Origin: Pectinophora gossypiella
Lineage: Eukaryota > Arthropoda > Insecta > Lepidoptera > Gelechiidae
Length of the DNA stretch: 64,000 nt
Assembly: GCF_024362695.1 (NCBI RefSeq)
Contig: NC_065423.1
Location: 3,837,001-3,901,000 of the forward strand
Direction of reading: 5' to 3'
The first letter of the stretch is position 1. Every line of letters starts with the position of its first letter. The notes beneath the pieces are model-generated. The model was not told the origin of the DNA, searched no databases, and saw only the letters and a program-made list of their open reading frames with translations. Both the position numbers and the translations under genes were made by a program. This document shows positions 1 through 9,116 of the stretch, piece after piece.

Positions 1-31
1 GACAGAACGTCTAATGACGTTCCGATTCCAA

Positions 32-92
32 GGTCACACTATCTATTATGAACCATCAATGACCCATGGTCTCAGCTCGTGAAAGGGTTAAG
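32..92 (-). repeat. Short repeat, inverted relative to 4412-4462
   Basis: The stretch around ccatggtctcagctcgtg matches, on the other strand, the stretch around cacggacagagaccatgg near 4.42 kb. Two copies only are seen in the window; identity unknown. Confidence 0.4.
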
Positions 93-120
93 TAACGCAG
101 AATAAAATTACAATAGAAAT

Positions 121-250
121 AAGACGTTGGTCCCGGTTACTACTTACTGATGTAAGTACTCGTTGCATGAGCAATGTTAGGGCCTTTGGCGGCTCAATAA
201 TAACTTTGATACCAGGGTTGGTGAGCTCCTCACAATTCATATGATAGAAG
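121..250 (+). mobile_element. SINE2, 3' part
   Basis: Carries the SINE2 body (gttggtcccggttactactt, then the gggttggtgag tail) without the tRNA-like head. A 5'-truncated retroposed copy. Confidence 0.7.
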
Positions 251-355
251 ACGTGTTTTTGATGAAGCAAAATGTACTTAGTCCGGTTCGAAATATTCTC
301 CATGGCGTTCTAAGCAGACCACAGTATTGCAATTTATTTAAAAATCAATATGGCA

Positions 356-570
356 ATGAGGGACTTTCCAGGCTGCGTTCCCCAAAAAGAATATAGATGG
401 CGCTGTACAGAGTTGAATTCGTTTCACCTTCTAATTTCATGGATAGCAGACGTTTGCATCTTTTATCTTTGTTTTTGGGCATAAAAAATGACCCTTGTTA
501 TGCCACAACACATCTTCCACCCATTATTATTCTGATCAAAACAAAGAGAAGCAATATAGGTAGCAACATG
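356..570 (-). repeat. Rep1 copy
   Basis: Matches, in reverse, the copies at 11.6 kb and 3.7-4.25 kb, including gatggcgctgtacag and ttctgatcaaaacaaagaga. No protein signal. Rep1 occurs about ten times here and often next to FB1, so both may belong to one non-autonomous element. Confidence 0.65.
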
Positions 571-734
571 CCTAATTCTATACCGGGCATATTGATCCGA
601 ACACCAAACAACAATTATTTTTATACTTACATCTGCAATTACTTACATCATATTTTTGAATTATTATGTACCAGAGTAATGTTATCAACGCCATATGTAT
701 TGTTATTGGGTAACGTAGCCTGAAAAGTCCTTCA

Positions 735-846
735 TTTGTTATTTGCGCATGTAAAAGTAGTGCGCAATATCAACAAATATAAAAAAGGAATATTCGTTTT
801 AATTGATTTTTTTTTTGATGAATTGATTCAATGTGGCCTTTTTAAC
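735..846 (+). repeat. FB1 foldback arm
   Basis: Contains atttgcgcatgtaaaag and, at its end, caatgtggcctttttaac, shared with the copies at 11.36, 17.75 and 52.4 kb. Between 571 and 1017 nothing else is recognised; no Gr C-terminal exon is visible here on the minus strand. Confidence 0.5.
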
Positions 847-1017
847 CCCCCTGATATTCAGTACTCTGAACCTCTCTCTTTGTGTGTATGTGTGTGTCTG
901 TAGTGGTCTGGTAATAGCTGCTCTGCAAGTTGCTGAGTTGAGCTTGAATAATGTTATTTAGAATCATATAGCGCATGCTTAGATCCTTCAGAGTTCTTAG
1001 GTGTAAATAAAACTTAC

Positions 1018-1194
1018 TTGTCACGAAGTGGTAGTAAAATGGCGCTATGACGAGACGCAAGGCAAGTATGAGGAGTTGCATTATTAAAATCTTCTCGTAG
1101 CTATGATTCAGTTGGCGCATAACGTCACATATATCTATGTAACTCATAGTGAAGCTGCGCACTGACATCTCGGCATTATTTCTTGTTTGCGGTG
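1018..1194 (-). CDS. Gr-like gene 1, exon 5
   Basis: Exon of an insect gustatory-receptor-like seven-transmembrane protein. It follows a ttttccttag acceptor (exon starts at 1194 with two bases, CA) and ends at the donor gtaagt (1017-1012) after one base of a codon. The frame reads through SYIDICDVMRQLNHSY and a hydrophobic run ending LRLVIAPFYYHF, which fits the region between intracellular loop 3 and TM6 (Y..ICD....LN..Y spacing is typical of insect Grs). Entry phase 1 matches the exon 4 donor at 3052. The reading frame stays open to 842 past the donor, but that part has no Gr character and is taken as intron. The next exon, with the TYxxxxxQF signature, was looked for between 1 and 1000 and not found, so the gene is cut by the window edge. 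Confidence 0.75.
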
Positions 1195-1267
1195 CTAAGG
1201 AAAACATAGCATAAGTATTAGACTACTAAGAAGACCGTTATCGAAAATAATCAATTAAAATAAGTAG

Positions 1268-1345
1268 ACATTACATAACATAGCATCACGCCTGTATCCC
1301 CAAAGGGGTAGGCAGATGTGTTTAGTTTTGGAAATGCATCCACTC
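1268..1345 (-). repeat. Rep3 fragment
   Basis: gcctgtatccccaaagggg plus gtaggcagatg is the reverse of the short repeat at 40.5 and 46.5 kb. It lies in intron 4 of Gr-like gene 1. Confidence 0.5.
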
Positions 1346-1360
1346 CTCACCAACTAACTA

Positions 1361-1820
1361 TACAGGGTGGCCCAGAAGTTCAGGTTCAAAATGAAAAATT
1401 AGAAAGAGGGGCTCATTTATTAATGTTTCTAAAAGCCTATTAAATGAAGCAGTTTTTAGAAATACTTTCAGTGTCCATGACAATCTCATGTGTTTATTAT
1501 TCTTCGGCGAAGTTTTAACAACTGTAACAATTTTGGTCGAATTCTCACTTTGACTTCCGATAACTTTTTTTTAATCTTTGATTGAGCGATACACAGACTT
1601 AGGCATAGTTGTGAAGTAAAATAAAATAATTATTAAGAAAGGGATAGCGACAAAATGATTATTTCTGAAGTAAGGTAGAAAATCTAGAAAAAGGTACAAA
1701 ATGGGTCATATCTCCTAAACCGTAAATAATTGCTGAACATACATGGGGATGTTTCTGGTAGCTAATGAGCCCCTCTTTCTAATTTTTCATTTTGAACCTG
1801 AACTTCTGGGCCACCCTGTA
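1361..1820. mobile_element. Mariner-type MITE, 456 bp, TA duplication
   Basis: The element runs from CAGGGTGGCCCAGAAG (1363) to its reverse complement ending at 1818, flanked by TA on both sides. The terminal inverted repeats are about 55-60 bp and near perfect. There is no transposase ORF. Ends and TA target fit the Tc1/mariner superfamily. It sits in intron 4 of Gr-like gene 1. Confidence 0.85.
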
Positions 1821-2460
1821 TTTAAGTCCCATGTAATAGACGCGCCTATTCCCATTAAACGGGCACAAAATATGAAAACCAAACATGAATTCAAAGGCAT
1901 TAAATCGAATTCAGTAGTATAGAGCCCGTGCCGGGATTCGAACTGAAAGTGTTCAGTAGTGACGAGGGATGTAAGTCACGCATTCTTCGAACACGGATCA
2001 CGAAACCTCATATATTTTTTTAAATAAGTAGACCTACCTTGTATTTTACTTCCGACGTTACTGAGTGTAAGAATCTGGTTGTCAACCGAATCGAACAATC
2101 GCGCTGATGCGGGTATTCCTAAAAATATGTTTTTCATAATGTAAAGATAACTTGATCATAAACTTTTAGGCGATTACCACACGACACCGCGGCCGAGTCT
2201 GGCGGTGAAGAGGTCGGCGAAGTCGCATTGACTTGTAGGGTTTATTACACCTACCTGTCCGACAGGCTAGATGCGTCAAGGTGACGGTGGTTGCCATGGC
2301 TACTCGCCATCAGCTCCCGTTTCCCGGTCAGATCGTGTTCTCTAATAGAAAATCGGCGACCCGTAACCATGGGAACCACGATCTTAATTAAACCACTGTT
2401 TACTGCCTGTATGGGCTATGTTCCCTTTGCATGTTTTATAACAATACAACTTCCTAAACT
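1821..2460. other. Intron 4 sequence, no feature recognised
   Basis: No splice-bounded exon fits here. It holds a tRNA-like scrap near 1935 (gggattcgaac) and a GC-richer patch at 2175-2300 that I could not assign; the patch may be an old transposon remnant. Confidence 0.4.
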
Positions 2461-2461
2461 G

Positions 2462-2516
2462 AACAACGCCATCTGTGTGATTTTTAAATAACGTAAGCTG
2501 GAAAGTGCCTCATTAC
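2462..2516 (+). repeat. Rep1 end fragment
   Basis: Contains acgccatctgtgtgatt and a diverged gtaagctggaaagtgcctca, the 3' end of Rep1. From 2517 to 3050 nothing else is recognised. Confidence 0.45.
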
Positions 2517-3052
2517 ACGAAGAAAAAATTCATATGACCAGGCTGTATGGCTAGGTTCCTTTGCTTCCTCCTTATCGGGGCAAATTTAACAAAAAAAAGG
2601 CTTTTTGGCGGTAAACGGGAACGGGACAGTTGCTTTCTTCATTGATTAATCTAAATAATTAATACGAAGTGGTGTTTTGTGGTTAATGATCGCATTAAGT
2701 TAGTCGGAAGATATTCGCGAGTGTTATTATATCGGAGTATTGAATGAACAAAGTGTATCTGCCTATTTTCGCTTCGTGCCAAGAAGCCGCTTCATAACTC
2801 GAAAGTTTATGCGGACTTTTGAGTTAATTCGTTTGGAGTTCGGAGTAGGAGTCTACTCCAAGGGTGGGGGCTTACTTAGGTTTCATCATCGTCACCTTTC
2901 ATTATTTCATCAATCATCAAGAAAAAAAAATACGTAAGACATGCTGTATGGGCATAGTTCCCTTTGCCTTACCCTTCGGGGAAAACCAAAACAAAAAAAA
3001 AGCTCTATGGCGTTTCTATGAGGCGTGGATATAGAGAAAAAGAATGACCTAC

Positions 3053-3204
3053 TTGGTATCTCGATAGTGCGTGTGAGGTCGCATAAATGATCATTGGCAT
3101 TCTTCAGAGTAGACTGGACCATGAGGGCGACGATCACATACTGCATCTCCATCAGAATGGCTATCATCAAGCTGAAGTTGTAACATAGGTAGACGAAGAA
3201 TACA
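3053..3204 (-). CDS. Gr-like gene 1, exon 4
   Basis: Encodes the TM4-TM5 segment of a gustatory-receptor-like protein: a hydrophobic stretch VYLCYNFSLMIAILMEMQYV followed by VALMVQSTLKNANDHL, which matches the E.Q[FY]...............N..L pattern common in insect Grs. The minus-strand acceptor is tgtttccagtcag, so the exon starts at 3204 with one base completing a codon; using the upstream ccag instead gives 3208 and a different entry phase. The 3204 choice agrees with the phase-2 donor of exon 3. The donor is gtaggt at 3052-3047, leaving one base, which joins exon 5 in frame. Frames open downstream of the donor read intron. Confidence 0.78.
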
Positions 3205-3290
3205 CTGACTGGAAACAATAAATAAAGCGATGAAGAATAATTGTTTACTCTTATTTAATAACAACTTAAAAAAAAAAACACTCAAAATAA

Positions 3291-3372
3291 TCTTCTTCTT
3301 CTATCGTGTGGGTTGTGAGGTGGATTACCAACCCCATCAACCCTGGTGTCAGGGTTACTATTGAGCCCTGAC
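3291..3372 (-). mobile_element. SINE2, 3' end
   Basis: ctatcgtgtgggttgtgagg followed by accaaccccatcaaccctgg is the reverse of the SINE2 tail. It lies in intron 3. Confidence 0.7.
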
Positions 3373-3403
3373 ATGGCTCATGTCCTCCTCCTACTTGCTT
3401 TGT

Positions 3404-3580
3404 TTTAAGTTTACGCGGTTATTATCATAATTAAAACACATAATAACGGGTTCACTCCAATCTCATCAGTCATCCCGTGATCATGGCACTTGCAACAGTG
3501 TCGAAATATCGGGAGTCTCATATCCCTACTTTAAACGCGGTAAGAACCCGTTATTATGTGTTTTAATTACGACTACTTAA
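3404..3580 (+). mobile_element. Minimal Penelope-derived unit without ORF
   Basis: It begins with ttacgcggttattatcat, the inverted form of the Penelope-type end seen at 26.9, 33.65 and 39.25 kb. A hammerhead-like segment follows (3473-3514), then the direct form of the end, acgcggtaagaacccgttat. It is essentially the 26-kb element with the whole coding part missing. The plus strand corresponds to the sense strand of the 26-kb relic. Confidence 0.6.
3473..3514 (+). ncRNA. Hammerhead-ribozyme-like motif (variant core)
   Basis: The order of parts fits a type-I hammerhead. A helix I strand (tccc, 3473-3476) is followed by gtgatcat, then helix II ggcact/agtgtc closed by a six-base loop (3485-3502), then GAAA (3503-3506), a self-complementary atat as minimal helix III, C17 at 3510, and the second helix I strand ggga (3511-3514). 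The usual CUGANGA box reads GUGAUCA plus one extra U, so activity is uncertain. Hammerheads are known in Penelope-like retroelements. Confidence 0.5.
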
Positions 3581-3597
3581 CCGTAACCGGATAGTAG

Positions 3598-3657
3598 TAA
3601 GATGATCCGTGCTTAGGAAGGCACGTTAAGCTGTTGGTCCCGGTTGCTACTTAATCA
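3598..3657 (+). mobile_element. SINE2 internal fragment
   Basis: gtaagatgatccgtgctta then ggcacgttaagctgttggtc match the middle of SINE2. Confidence 0.6.
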
Positions 3658-3689
3658 AAGTAATAAAAAAAATATATATCAAATCATAT

Positions 3690-4255
3690 AAAATATTATA
3701 TATTGCTTCTCTTTATTTTGATCAGAATGATAATGGATGGAAGATGTGTTTGGCCTGGATGTAATAACAAGGGCATCATACATAACATAAACAGCCTATA
3801 TATGTCCCACTGCTGGGCACAGGCCTCCCCCCAATCAACCGGGGGGGTAATGGAGCATACTCCACCACGCTGCTGCAATGCGGGTTGGTGGAGGTGTTTT
3901 TATGGCTTATAGCCGGGACCAACGGCTTAACGTGTCCTCCGAAGCACGGAATCATCTTACTTTTTCGGACAATCAGGTGATTCAAGCCTGAAAAGTCCTT
4001 ACCAAACAAAGGACAGTCTCACAAAGTGATTTCGACAATGTCCCCATCGGGAATCGAACCCGGACCTCCAGATCGTGAGCCTAACGCTCTAACCACTAGA
4101 CCACGGAGGCTGTTGCAAGGGTCATCACTCATCATTTATACCAAAAAAAAGATGCCTGTTATCCATGAAATTAGAAGGTTAATCGAAGGAAAATTTGTAC
4201 AGCGCCATCTATATTATTTTTGGGGAATGTAGCCTGCAAAGTCCCTCATTGCTTC
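3690..4255 (+). repeat. Rep1 copy split by a SINE1
   Basis: The left half (3690-3778) and right half (4117-4255) join into one Rep1 copy like that at 11.6 kb; the SINE1 at 3779-4116 separates them. An FB1-like scrap (cttcaatgtggacccccag) follows directly. Confidence 0.7.
3779..4116 (-). mobile_element. SINE1, full length, inserted in Rep1
   Basis: Complete SINE1 on the minus strand: tRNA-like head near 4040-4112, body, and a tail of ttatgttatg type at the left. The flanks aagggcatca and aagggtcatca are the target-site duplication. It lies in intron 3 of Gr-like gene 1. Confidence 0.85.
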
Positions 4256-4521
4256 AATGTGGACCCCCAGGTGTACCATTCATCAAATCTTAGGCAAATC
4301 TCAGGTAGTTACTAATCTCTCAATATCACGTCAAAAAATTAAAAATAAAATAAGAAGAATAAACTCTTAACAACTTCTTATTCAAACTTCGAACTTCTTA
4401 TTCTTATTCTTAACCCTTTCACGGACAGAGACCATGGGTCATTGGTGGTCCATAATAAGTAACGTAATCGTAACGTCCGTATACGTTCTGTATTTGAAAG
4501 TGTTAAGAAGTGATATGATAC

Positions 4522-4679
4522 TTTCCTCGGTTATGCATGCGTTTGAAAACTTTCGCAAAACTGTAGAATTCCACAAAAAATAAAGGGCCTGTTGCTACCA
4601 AACCCATAACGGCCATAATTAATCTCTTTTTCTCCACTACTTTCTCTATTTCAGGATCACGTGGAACCTTGGAGTTCAC
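4522..4679 (-). CDS. Gr-like gene 1, exon 3
   Basis: This exon is too short to stand out as an ORF. Its acceptor aaaatgttttag ends at 4680; the donor after GGAAA is gtatca at 4521. Length 158 nt gives phase 0 in and phase 2 out, which fits exon 2 (phase 0 out) and exon 4 (phase 2 in). The frame reads VNSKVPRDPEIEKVVEKKRL, then a hydrophobic helix MGLVATGPLFFVEFYSF and a basic stretch KVFKRMHNRGK. That is the usual Gr order: a charged cytoplasmic loop before TM3 with conserved basic residues, then TM3. The donor is weak (gtatca), so the 3' boundary is less certain than the acceptor. Confidence 0.65.
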
Positions 4680-5004
4680 CTAAAACATTTTAAACATGCT
4701 ATTGCTAATGAGTTCAATTACAATTGAGGAGATCACTGTACAATTTATTTTTTTTATTTATTATTTATTTATTTATTTGTTCATATAAAGTATAGTACAG
4801 TGCAATACATTGTTTCATAGGCTAATAACATATTTGTAACAGGTAAGGTAATAAGCCTCTGCAGCCGAACTAGGTGAAACCTGTATCTCAGCATGCAGCG
4901 CCTGTTCCCAAGGGATAATAACAAATTAGCCAAATAAATTGTTGTTATTTAGTACATACTTGTATGGGTATATAACAATTAAACATTTGAAAAGGAAGAT
5001 GAAA

Positions 5005-5060
5005 GGTGTGCGTGTGTGTGAGTGTGTGTGTGTGTGAGCGTGTGTGTGTGTGTGTGTGTA
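5005..5060. repeat. (GT)n microsatellite
   Basis: Imperfect GT run interrupted by gtgagcg. From 4680 to 5095 intron 2 is otherwise AT-rich, with a tattta-rich tract at 4745-4780 and no recognised gene. Confidence 0.9.
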
Positions 5061-5095
5061 ATATAAATATAATAATTATTTGCAATTCTATTCTT

Positions 5096-5362
5096 TTCGA
5101 TGGAAATTTTCACTTGATACTCAGAATAAGAAGCTGAATTACCCCTTCAGTATTAGTTTCGTTCGATGTCACTTACAGGTAGCCATACAAGTACATACAG
5201 GATGATTCAGCTTTTGATTCTGAGTTTATATCAACTGCAATTTTCCATCGCAAAAGTATGGAATTGAAAATAATTTTAAAAATTAAAAATTTTGATATCG
5301 ACTGAGAATTCAGAATCATTGTCTGAATCATCCCCCTTAGTATTCGATATTGTATTACTAAC
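5096..5362. mobile_element. MITE1, decayed dimer
   Basis: The right half of one MITE1 (5096-5175, ending gatgtcacttac) is followed by gtagccatacaag and a nearly full second copy with both arms (gatgattcag near 5200; gaatcatcccccttagtat near 5325). It is the same dimer layout as at 48.9 and 54.9 kb, more diverged. Located in intron 2. Confidence 0.65.
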
Positions 5363-5542
5363 GGCTTATACCTATATAAAGTGAGTGAATTTTTAAAAGT
5401 ATTTAAGTAAACACAAATATATTTACTGGATAAGAACTTTCAGTGTTCTTTAATTAGGTAAAGTGACCCAAGTCCTTCTGAATGTAGACAGGGGTCTTAT
5501 TAATTAGTTTGAAGAACCCTTTGTAGGGGATTTTGGTCTCAC

Positions 5543-5736
5543 CTTTTGAATAACATTCAGACATTGTATCATTTGTTTCATCCTGAAGGGGGCTCCAAAG
5601 ACGCCTATATTAGTCAGCATTACCGTTGCAAATATATCTGCTGTCTCAACGTAGCGTTGTATTGTGGAATAAGCGAACATTGATTTTGACGATGTGTCCA
5701 AACTGATGTATGCCGTCACTAGCATGTAGAAAGTAT
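5543..5736 (-). CDS. Gr-like gene 1, exon 2
   Basis: The acceptor cttcctttttttacag ends at 5737; the donor gtgaga starts at 5542 after CAAAAG. Length 194 nt, phase 1 in, phase 0 out. The frame reads TFYMLVTAYISL, then TADIFATVMLTNIGVFGAPF and RMKQMIQCLNVIQK. This is the TM2 region plus the following cytoplasmic loop of an insect Gr. It aligns without gaps to exon 2 of the second Gr-like gene at 61330-61523 (shared residues include the GV.GAP.RM core), with equal exon length and phases. That agreement between two loci 55 kb apart is the strongest evidence that both are real genes. Confidence 0.82.
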
Positions 5737-5785
5737 CTGTAAAAAAAGGAAGCGAAGTAATAAGTGTCGAGGTAAGCGCACATCA

Positions 5786-6284
5786 GGGTTAGGGTTGCCA
5801 ACTCTAAAATTTGGAAAACAGGACAAGACGCGTGAAAACCCTGGATTTTAGAGTCCGAACGCCGGAAATGTCAGCAAGATCTTTTAAACATATTTAATGT
5901 AATAAAAAACAGTTGAAAATGTCATAAATCACCTTTTTTATTAATTCATTATTTTATCAAAACAGAATCATATTACAATTTGTTACAAATTGTTTATGTA
6001 AATCACCTTTTTTAATTCTTGAAATAAGAAAACAAAACCTTGTTAAAATATTAAACAAAAACATATAAATATAGTTGGTTGTGAATATACTTGGTTCGTC
6101 GGTTGATCGTGGTGTGCGTGCGAGCATAGTGCGTGTCTTGCTGGCGGCCCAAATTTTTTCGGTCTACAAATGAAACCTTCCCCGGACGCTCCCCGGATGC
6201 AACTCCAACCGGTGTGCCCTCTAAACTAGGACAAATCCGGGAAAATCCGGACGGATGGCAACCCCAATCAGGGTTCTTTCGCAT
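5786..6284. mobile_element. Foldback element, MITE-like
   Basis: The ends cagggttagggttgcca and tggcaaccccaatcaggg are inverted copies. Inner parts (aggacaagacgcg and aggacaaatccgg) show further decayed pairing. No ORF. It lies in intron 1. Confidence 0.5.
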
Positions 6285-6336
6285 CGTACGCGCTGTCAGA
6301 TTTTCAGTTTTACATGACATTAAGCTCACGACTCTA

Positions 6337-6452
6337 TTCCAACGAGGTAGTCAGAGGCACATCCATCGTAAGATGAACTAAGTATCCACATATCATTGAG
6401 CTTCTGTCAGACCAACGTGACAGGTGGTGAGCCGTGTCATCGTCTGTAATAG
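6337..6452 (-). mobile_element. SINE4 copy
   Basis: Reverse of the copies at 28.95 and 59.66 kb: contains ggtgagccgtgtcatcgtc and, further left, cgtaagatgaactaagta. It directly precedes the SINE2 at 6459. Confidence 0.6.
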
Positions 6453-6458
6453 TCGAGT

Positions 6459-6798
6459 AACGGCCTCTGTGGTCCAGTGGTTGAGCATTGGGCTCACGAT
6501 CCGGAGGTCCCGGGTTCGAATCCCGGTGGGGACATATTACAAAAATCACTTTGTGATCCCTTGTTTGGTTAGGACATTACAGGCTGATCACCTGATTGTC
6601 CGAAAGTAAGATGATCCGTGCTTCGGAAGGCACGTTAAGCTGTTGGTCCCGGTTACTACTTACTGATGTAAGTGAGTAATAGTTACATGAGCCATGTCAG
6701 GGGCTTTTGGTGGCTTAATAGTAACCCTGACACCAGGGTTGATGAGGTTGGTAATCCACCTCACATGGCATAAGCCACACGATATAAGAAGAAGATAG
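6459..6798 (+). mobile_element. SINE2, full length
   Basis: The tRNA-like head has B-box-like gggttcgaatcccggtggg (about 6511-6530) and A-box-like tggtccagtggttgag (about 6469). The standard SINE2 body follows and ends at cacacgatataagaagaaga. It lies in intron 1 of Gr-like gene 1. The head is not taken as a working tRNA gene because it is fused to the SINE body. Confidence 0.85.
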
Positions 6799-6863
6799 TC
6801 GAGTGATTTTCAGTTTTATTTTGATAATGATCGTGATGATGATGATGAAGGATTGTCTCTTAC

Positions 6864-7064
6864 ACAGTGTTGGTAACACGATGTAGCCATAGATGGCGAC
6901 AGGGCGGGAGAAACTGGCGCGCCATCCATTGCGTATACGCACAAATTTCAGTGGCGCCACCCCTACCAGCCGTGATGCTCGCAGCGTTAGCGCCAGCGCA
7001 CCCCACACGAAGCAATCATTGCCACTCCGCACTGGTACTGCATCTACACGAGATAAACGGTTTC
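6864..7064 (-). CDS. Gr-like gene 1, exon 1 (5' limit uncertain)
   Basis: N-terminal part of the receptor: SRLVGVAPLKF, then IRNGWRASFSRPVAIYGYIV into TM1. It parallels exon 1 of the second gene (SSFFGLAPLRF, SRNNGFSIALSSAMCIYSYI). The [FLV]G[LV]APL motif before TM1 is characteristic of insect Grs. The donor gtaaga starts at 6863 after one base (phase 1), joining exon 2 in frame. The frame is open back to a stop at 7096-7098 but holds no ATG. Either the start codon is in an upstream exon (possible acceptors ctgcag and cagcag near 7065-7068 follow a T-rich tract) or the start has been lost. The 7064 limit is the acceptor guess. Confidence 0.68.
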
Positions 7065-7439
7065 CTGCTGCAGTATAATGTTCAAAAAAGACCCATTAAG
7101 TACTTATATTTAATGCAAAAACCAACAGGTAAAACAACATTTAATCTCAGAAAGAGAAACAGTTGTTGTTGTGAAAGTCCGAAGAAAGTTGTTCTATAAT
7201 TATACTTCCAACAGTTTTTTTATAATCAATAGCCAAGATAGCTTAACATAGCAATATTTTTCGCCATAAATGTTGAAGGCCATTACTTATACTCGTAGAG
7301 ATTTTTTGCGCTCACGCGAAGCTATTCTCCATAAAATTTTGTGATCAAACGCGATCTTACTTACGGACATTTGTTGCGGAGTACAGACCCCCGTACTAGG
7401 CGTACTAGGCGTGGACCGCGCGATTAGGCGAATGTGTTA

Positions 7440-7830
7440 AAAAATGACGGTTTACATACAAGTATGCCTATTTTGCACCACCCAAATCCCCTGGTAGTTG
7501 CGGCTTCCGAATATATCCCGCTTAGGGACGGTACTGAAAAGTATCGGCGTCCGAAGGAAGTAATATACGATCCAGACGACCCGATTACTCTAGCCATAGA
7601 GGCGGCCAATAGGCTCGCGACACCAAACACTTCAGGACCCCGATACCGACCCCGCCGGCGTGGTCGACGATTTCCCTCAATCAGCTCTTATCGCTATCGA
7701 CCCACTAGGGTCGATTAATTCTTTCAAATATTTTTCCTCTCAGACGACGCCCTGAGCCAAGGTTCGCGCCCAACTGGGCACCCTCAGGCTTAATGCCATC
7801 TGTGGCAAATCTACAATAAGTCACGTTAAA
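7440..7830 (+). repeat. Rep2 copy
   Basis: Contains ctggtagttgcggcttccga, ggaccccgataccgacccc and, at its end, the reversed gccgcagatggcatta-type block (taatgccatctgtggcaaat). Pieces recur at 14.8, 29.1, 44.9 and 58.0 kb. A 94-codon frame across it recurs only as decayed pieces on either strand, so it is not called a gene. From 7100 to 7440 nothing is recognised. Confidence 0.6.
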
Positions 7831-8335
7831 AATTCTAAAAATTCTAAGTATAATTATATTCCTTTTATTAGTATTTTAGTGTGCTAGTATTCCTATTTCT
7901 AAGTCAATACTGCCGACCGCTCTCACCAGTAACTGCGATCGAGACTGCTGCGTGTGATAAACAAATTACTTACCTGAATTTTCAGTGGCATATTTACTTT
8001 TGTACTTTTTGATTATTCCATGCATAGCACTGTTTTGTACGACGTTACCAATTGAAATGTTTCCAGTAATCTACTTTTAATATCTATTTAATGTTTGTGT
8101 CGAAATATACTTAGGTACTAAATGATTTTTGTTTTTATAGCACTTACAAAGAAACTCAAAAAGAGACAATTTAAATCTTAAGCATTTTAGGTACTTACAG
8201 GATAGGTATAGACATACTGGAAGCACGAAGCACAATCAGATTAAAGGAATTTAACTCATGGCACACTCCGGATGCTACTTGCAAAAATCATGAACTTTAG
8301 ATTTGTAAAATTCATCAAAAAGGTATAGTAGTGTA

Positions 8336-8436
8336 GTCGTTACATGAGCCATGTCAGGGGCCTTTGGTGGCTCAATAATAACTCTGACACCAGGGTTGAT
8401 GAGGTTGGTAATTCACCTCACAACACACACGATAGT
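8336..8436 (+). mobile_element. SINE2, 3' part
   Basis: Carries catgagccatgtcaggggcc and the ctgacaccagggttgatga tail. Nothing recognised in 7831-8335 or 8437-8830, which are AT-rich. Confidence 0.7.
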
Positions 8437-8839
8437 AGTAGTATCAAAAAAGTCAAATGAATAGAAAATAATATTTATGGATCTCCCTTATCTTGGTAAA
8501 TAAAGAAACAAGAAAGTATCCATGCTTATAATTCAGATAAATAATACAGTGATTGAACTTTGTTCTGCTATAATTAATTACAGGATAAGTATAATAAGAG
8601 ATTAGACGATTTATTGACCTTTGTGTTGAGCAATTACCTGAAATATAATAATATTTTATATGACAGAATCAAAACTATATTTTTCCAGTAACAATTCCGT
8701 TTGTACACATACGGCTAATAATAATAATTCTCCTAGTTCAGTGACTTAAAGTAAGTCTTCGGCAAAGAAGCCACTATTTGCAAAGTAGTAAATTAATAAA
8801 TGCCACAGACGAAAACAAAAGTTCTTGATTAAAAAAATA

Positions 8840-8845
8840 TTTATT
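8840..8845 (-). other. Possible polyadenylation signal AATAAA
   Basis: AATAAA on the minus strand about 270 nt past the stop of the secreted-protein gene. Position is reasonable for a short 3' UTR, but such hexamers are common in AT-rich DNA and a LINE-tail scrap lies beside it. Confidence 0.3.
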
Positions 8846-9116
8846 TTTATGTTTTTGGGCAGAAGGCAAGAGGGAAACCACTGCCCTATTTTTCCCTTAA
8901 ACGTAGCATGGAGAGAAATGCTACTAAATTAATGATGAAAGAATTATTGATTGAAGAAAATCACATGAGAATGACGATATACTCACTTCCTATATTAATT
9001 TGATATATGCTTTTGCTTCTTAGCGATCTTTACAATTCTTAAGATTACGTTTTGGATTTACGGTACCTACATCGATACATTGGAAATTACTTAAAACAGT
9101 ATTCGTTACAATGGCT

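Noticed and set aside
842..1017. Continuation of the Gr exon 5 frame to 842
   Set aside because: A clear gtaagt donor ends the exon at 1018, and the text past it loses Gr character (TTTDTHIHTKREV).
7434..7718. 94-codon frame with Arg-rich end
   Set aside because: Lies in Rep2, which recurs as decayed fragments in both orientations; the frame is not kept in other copies.
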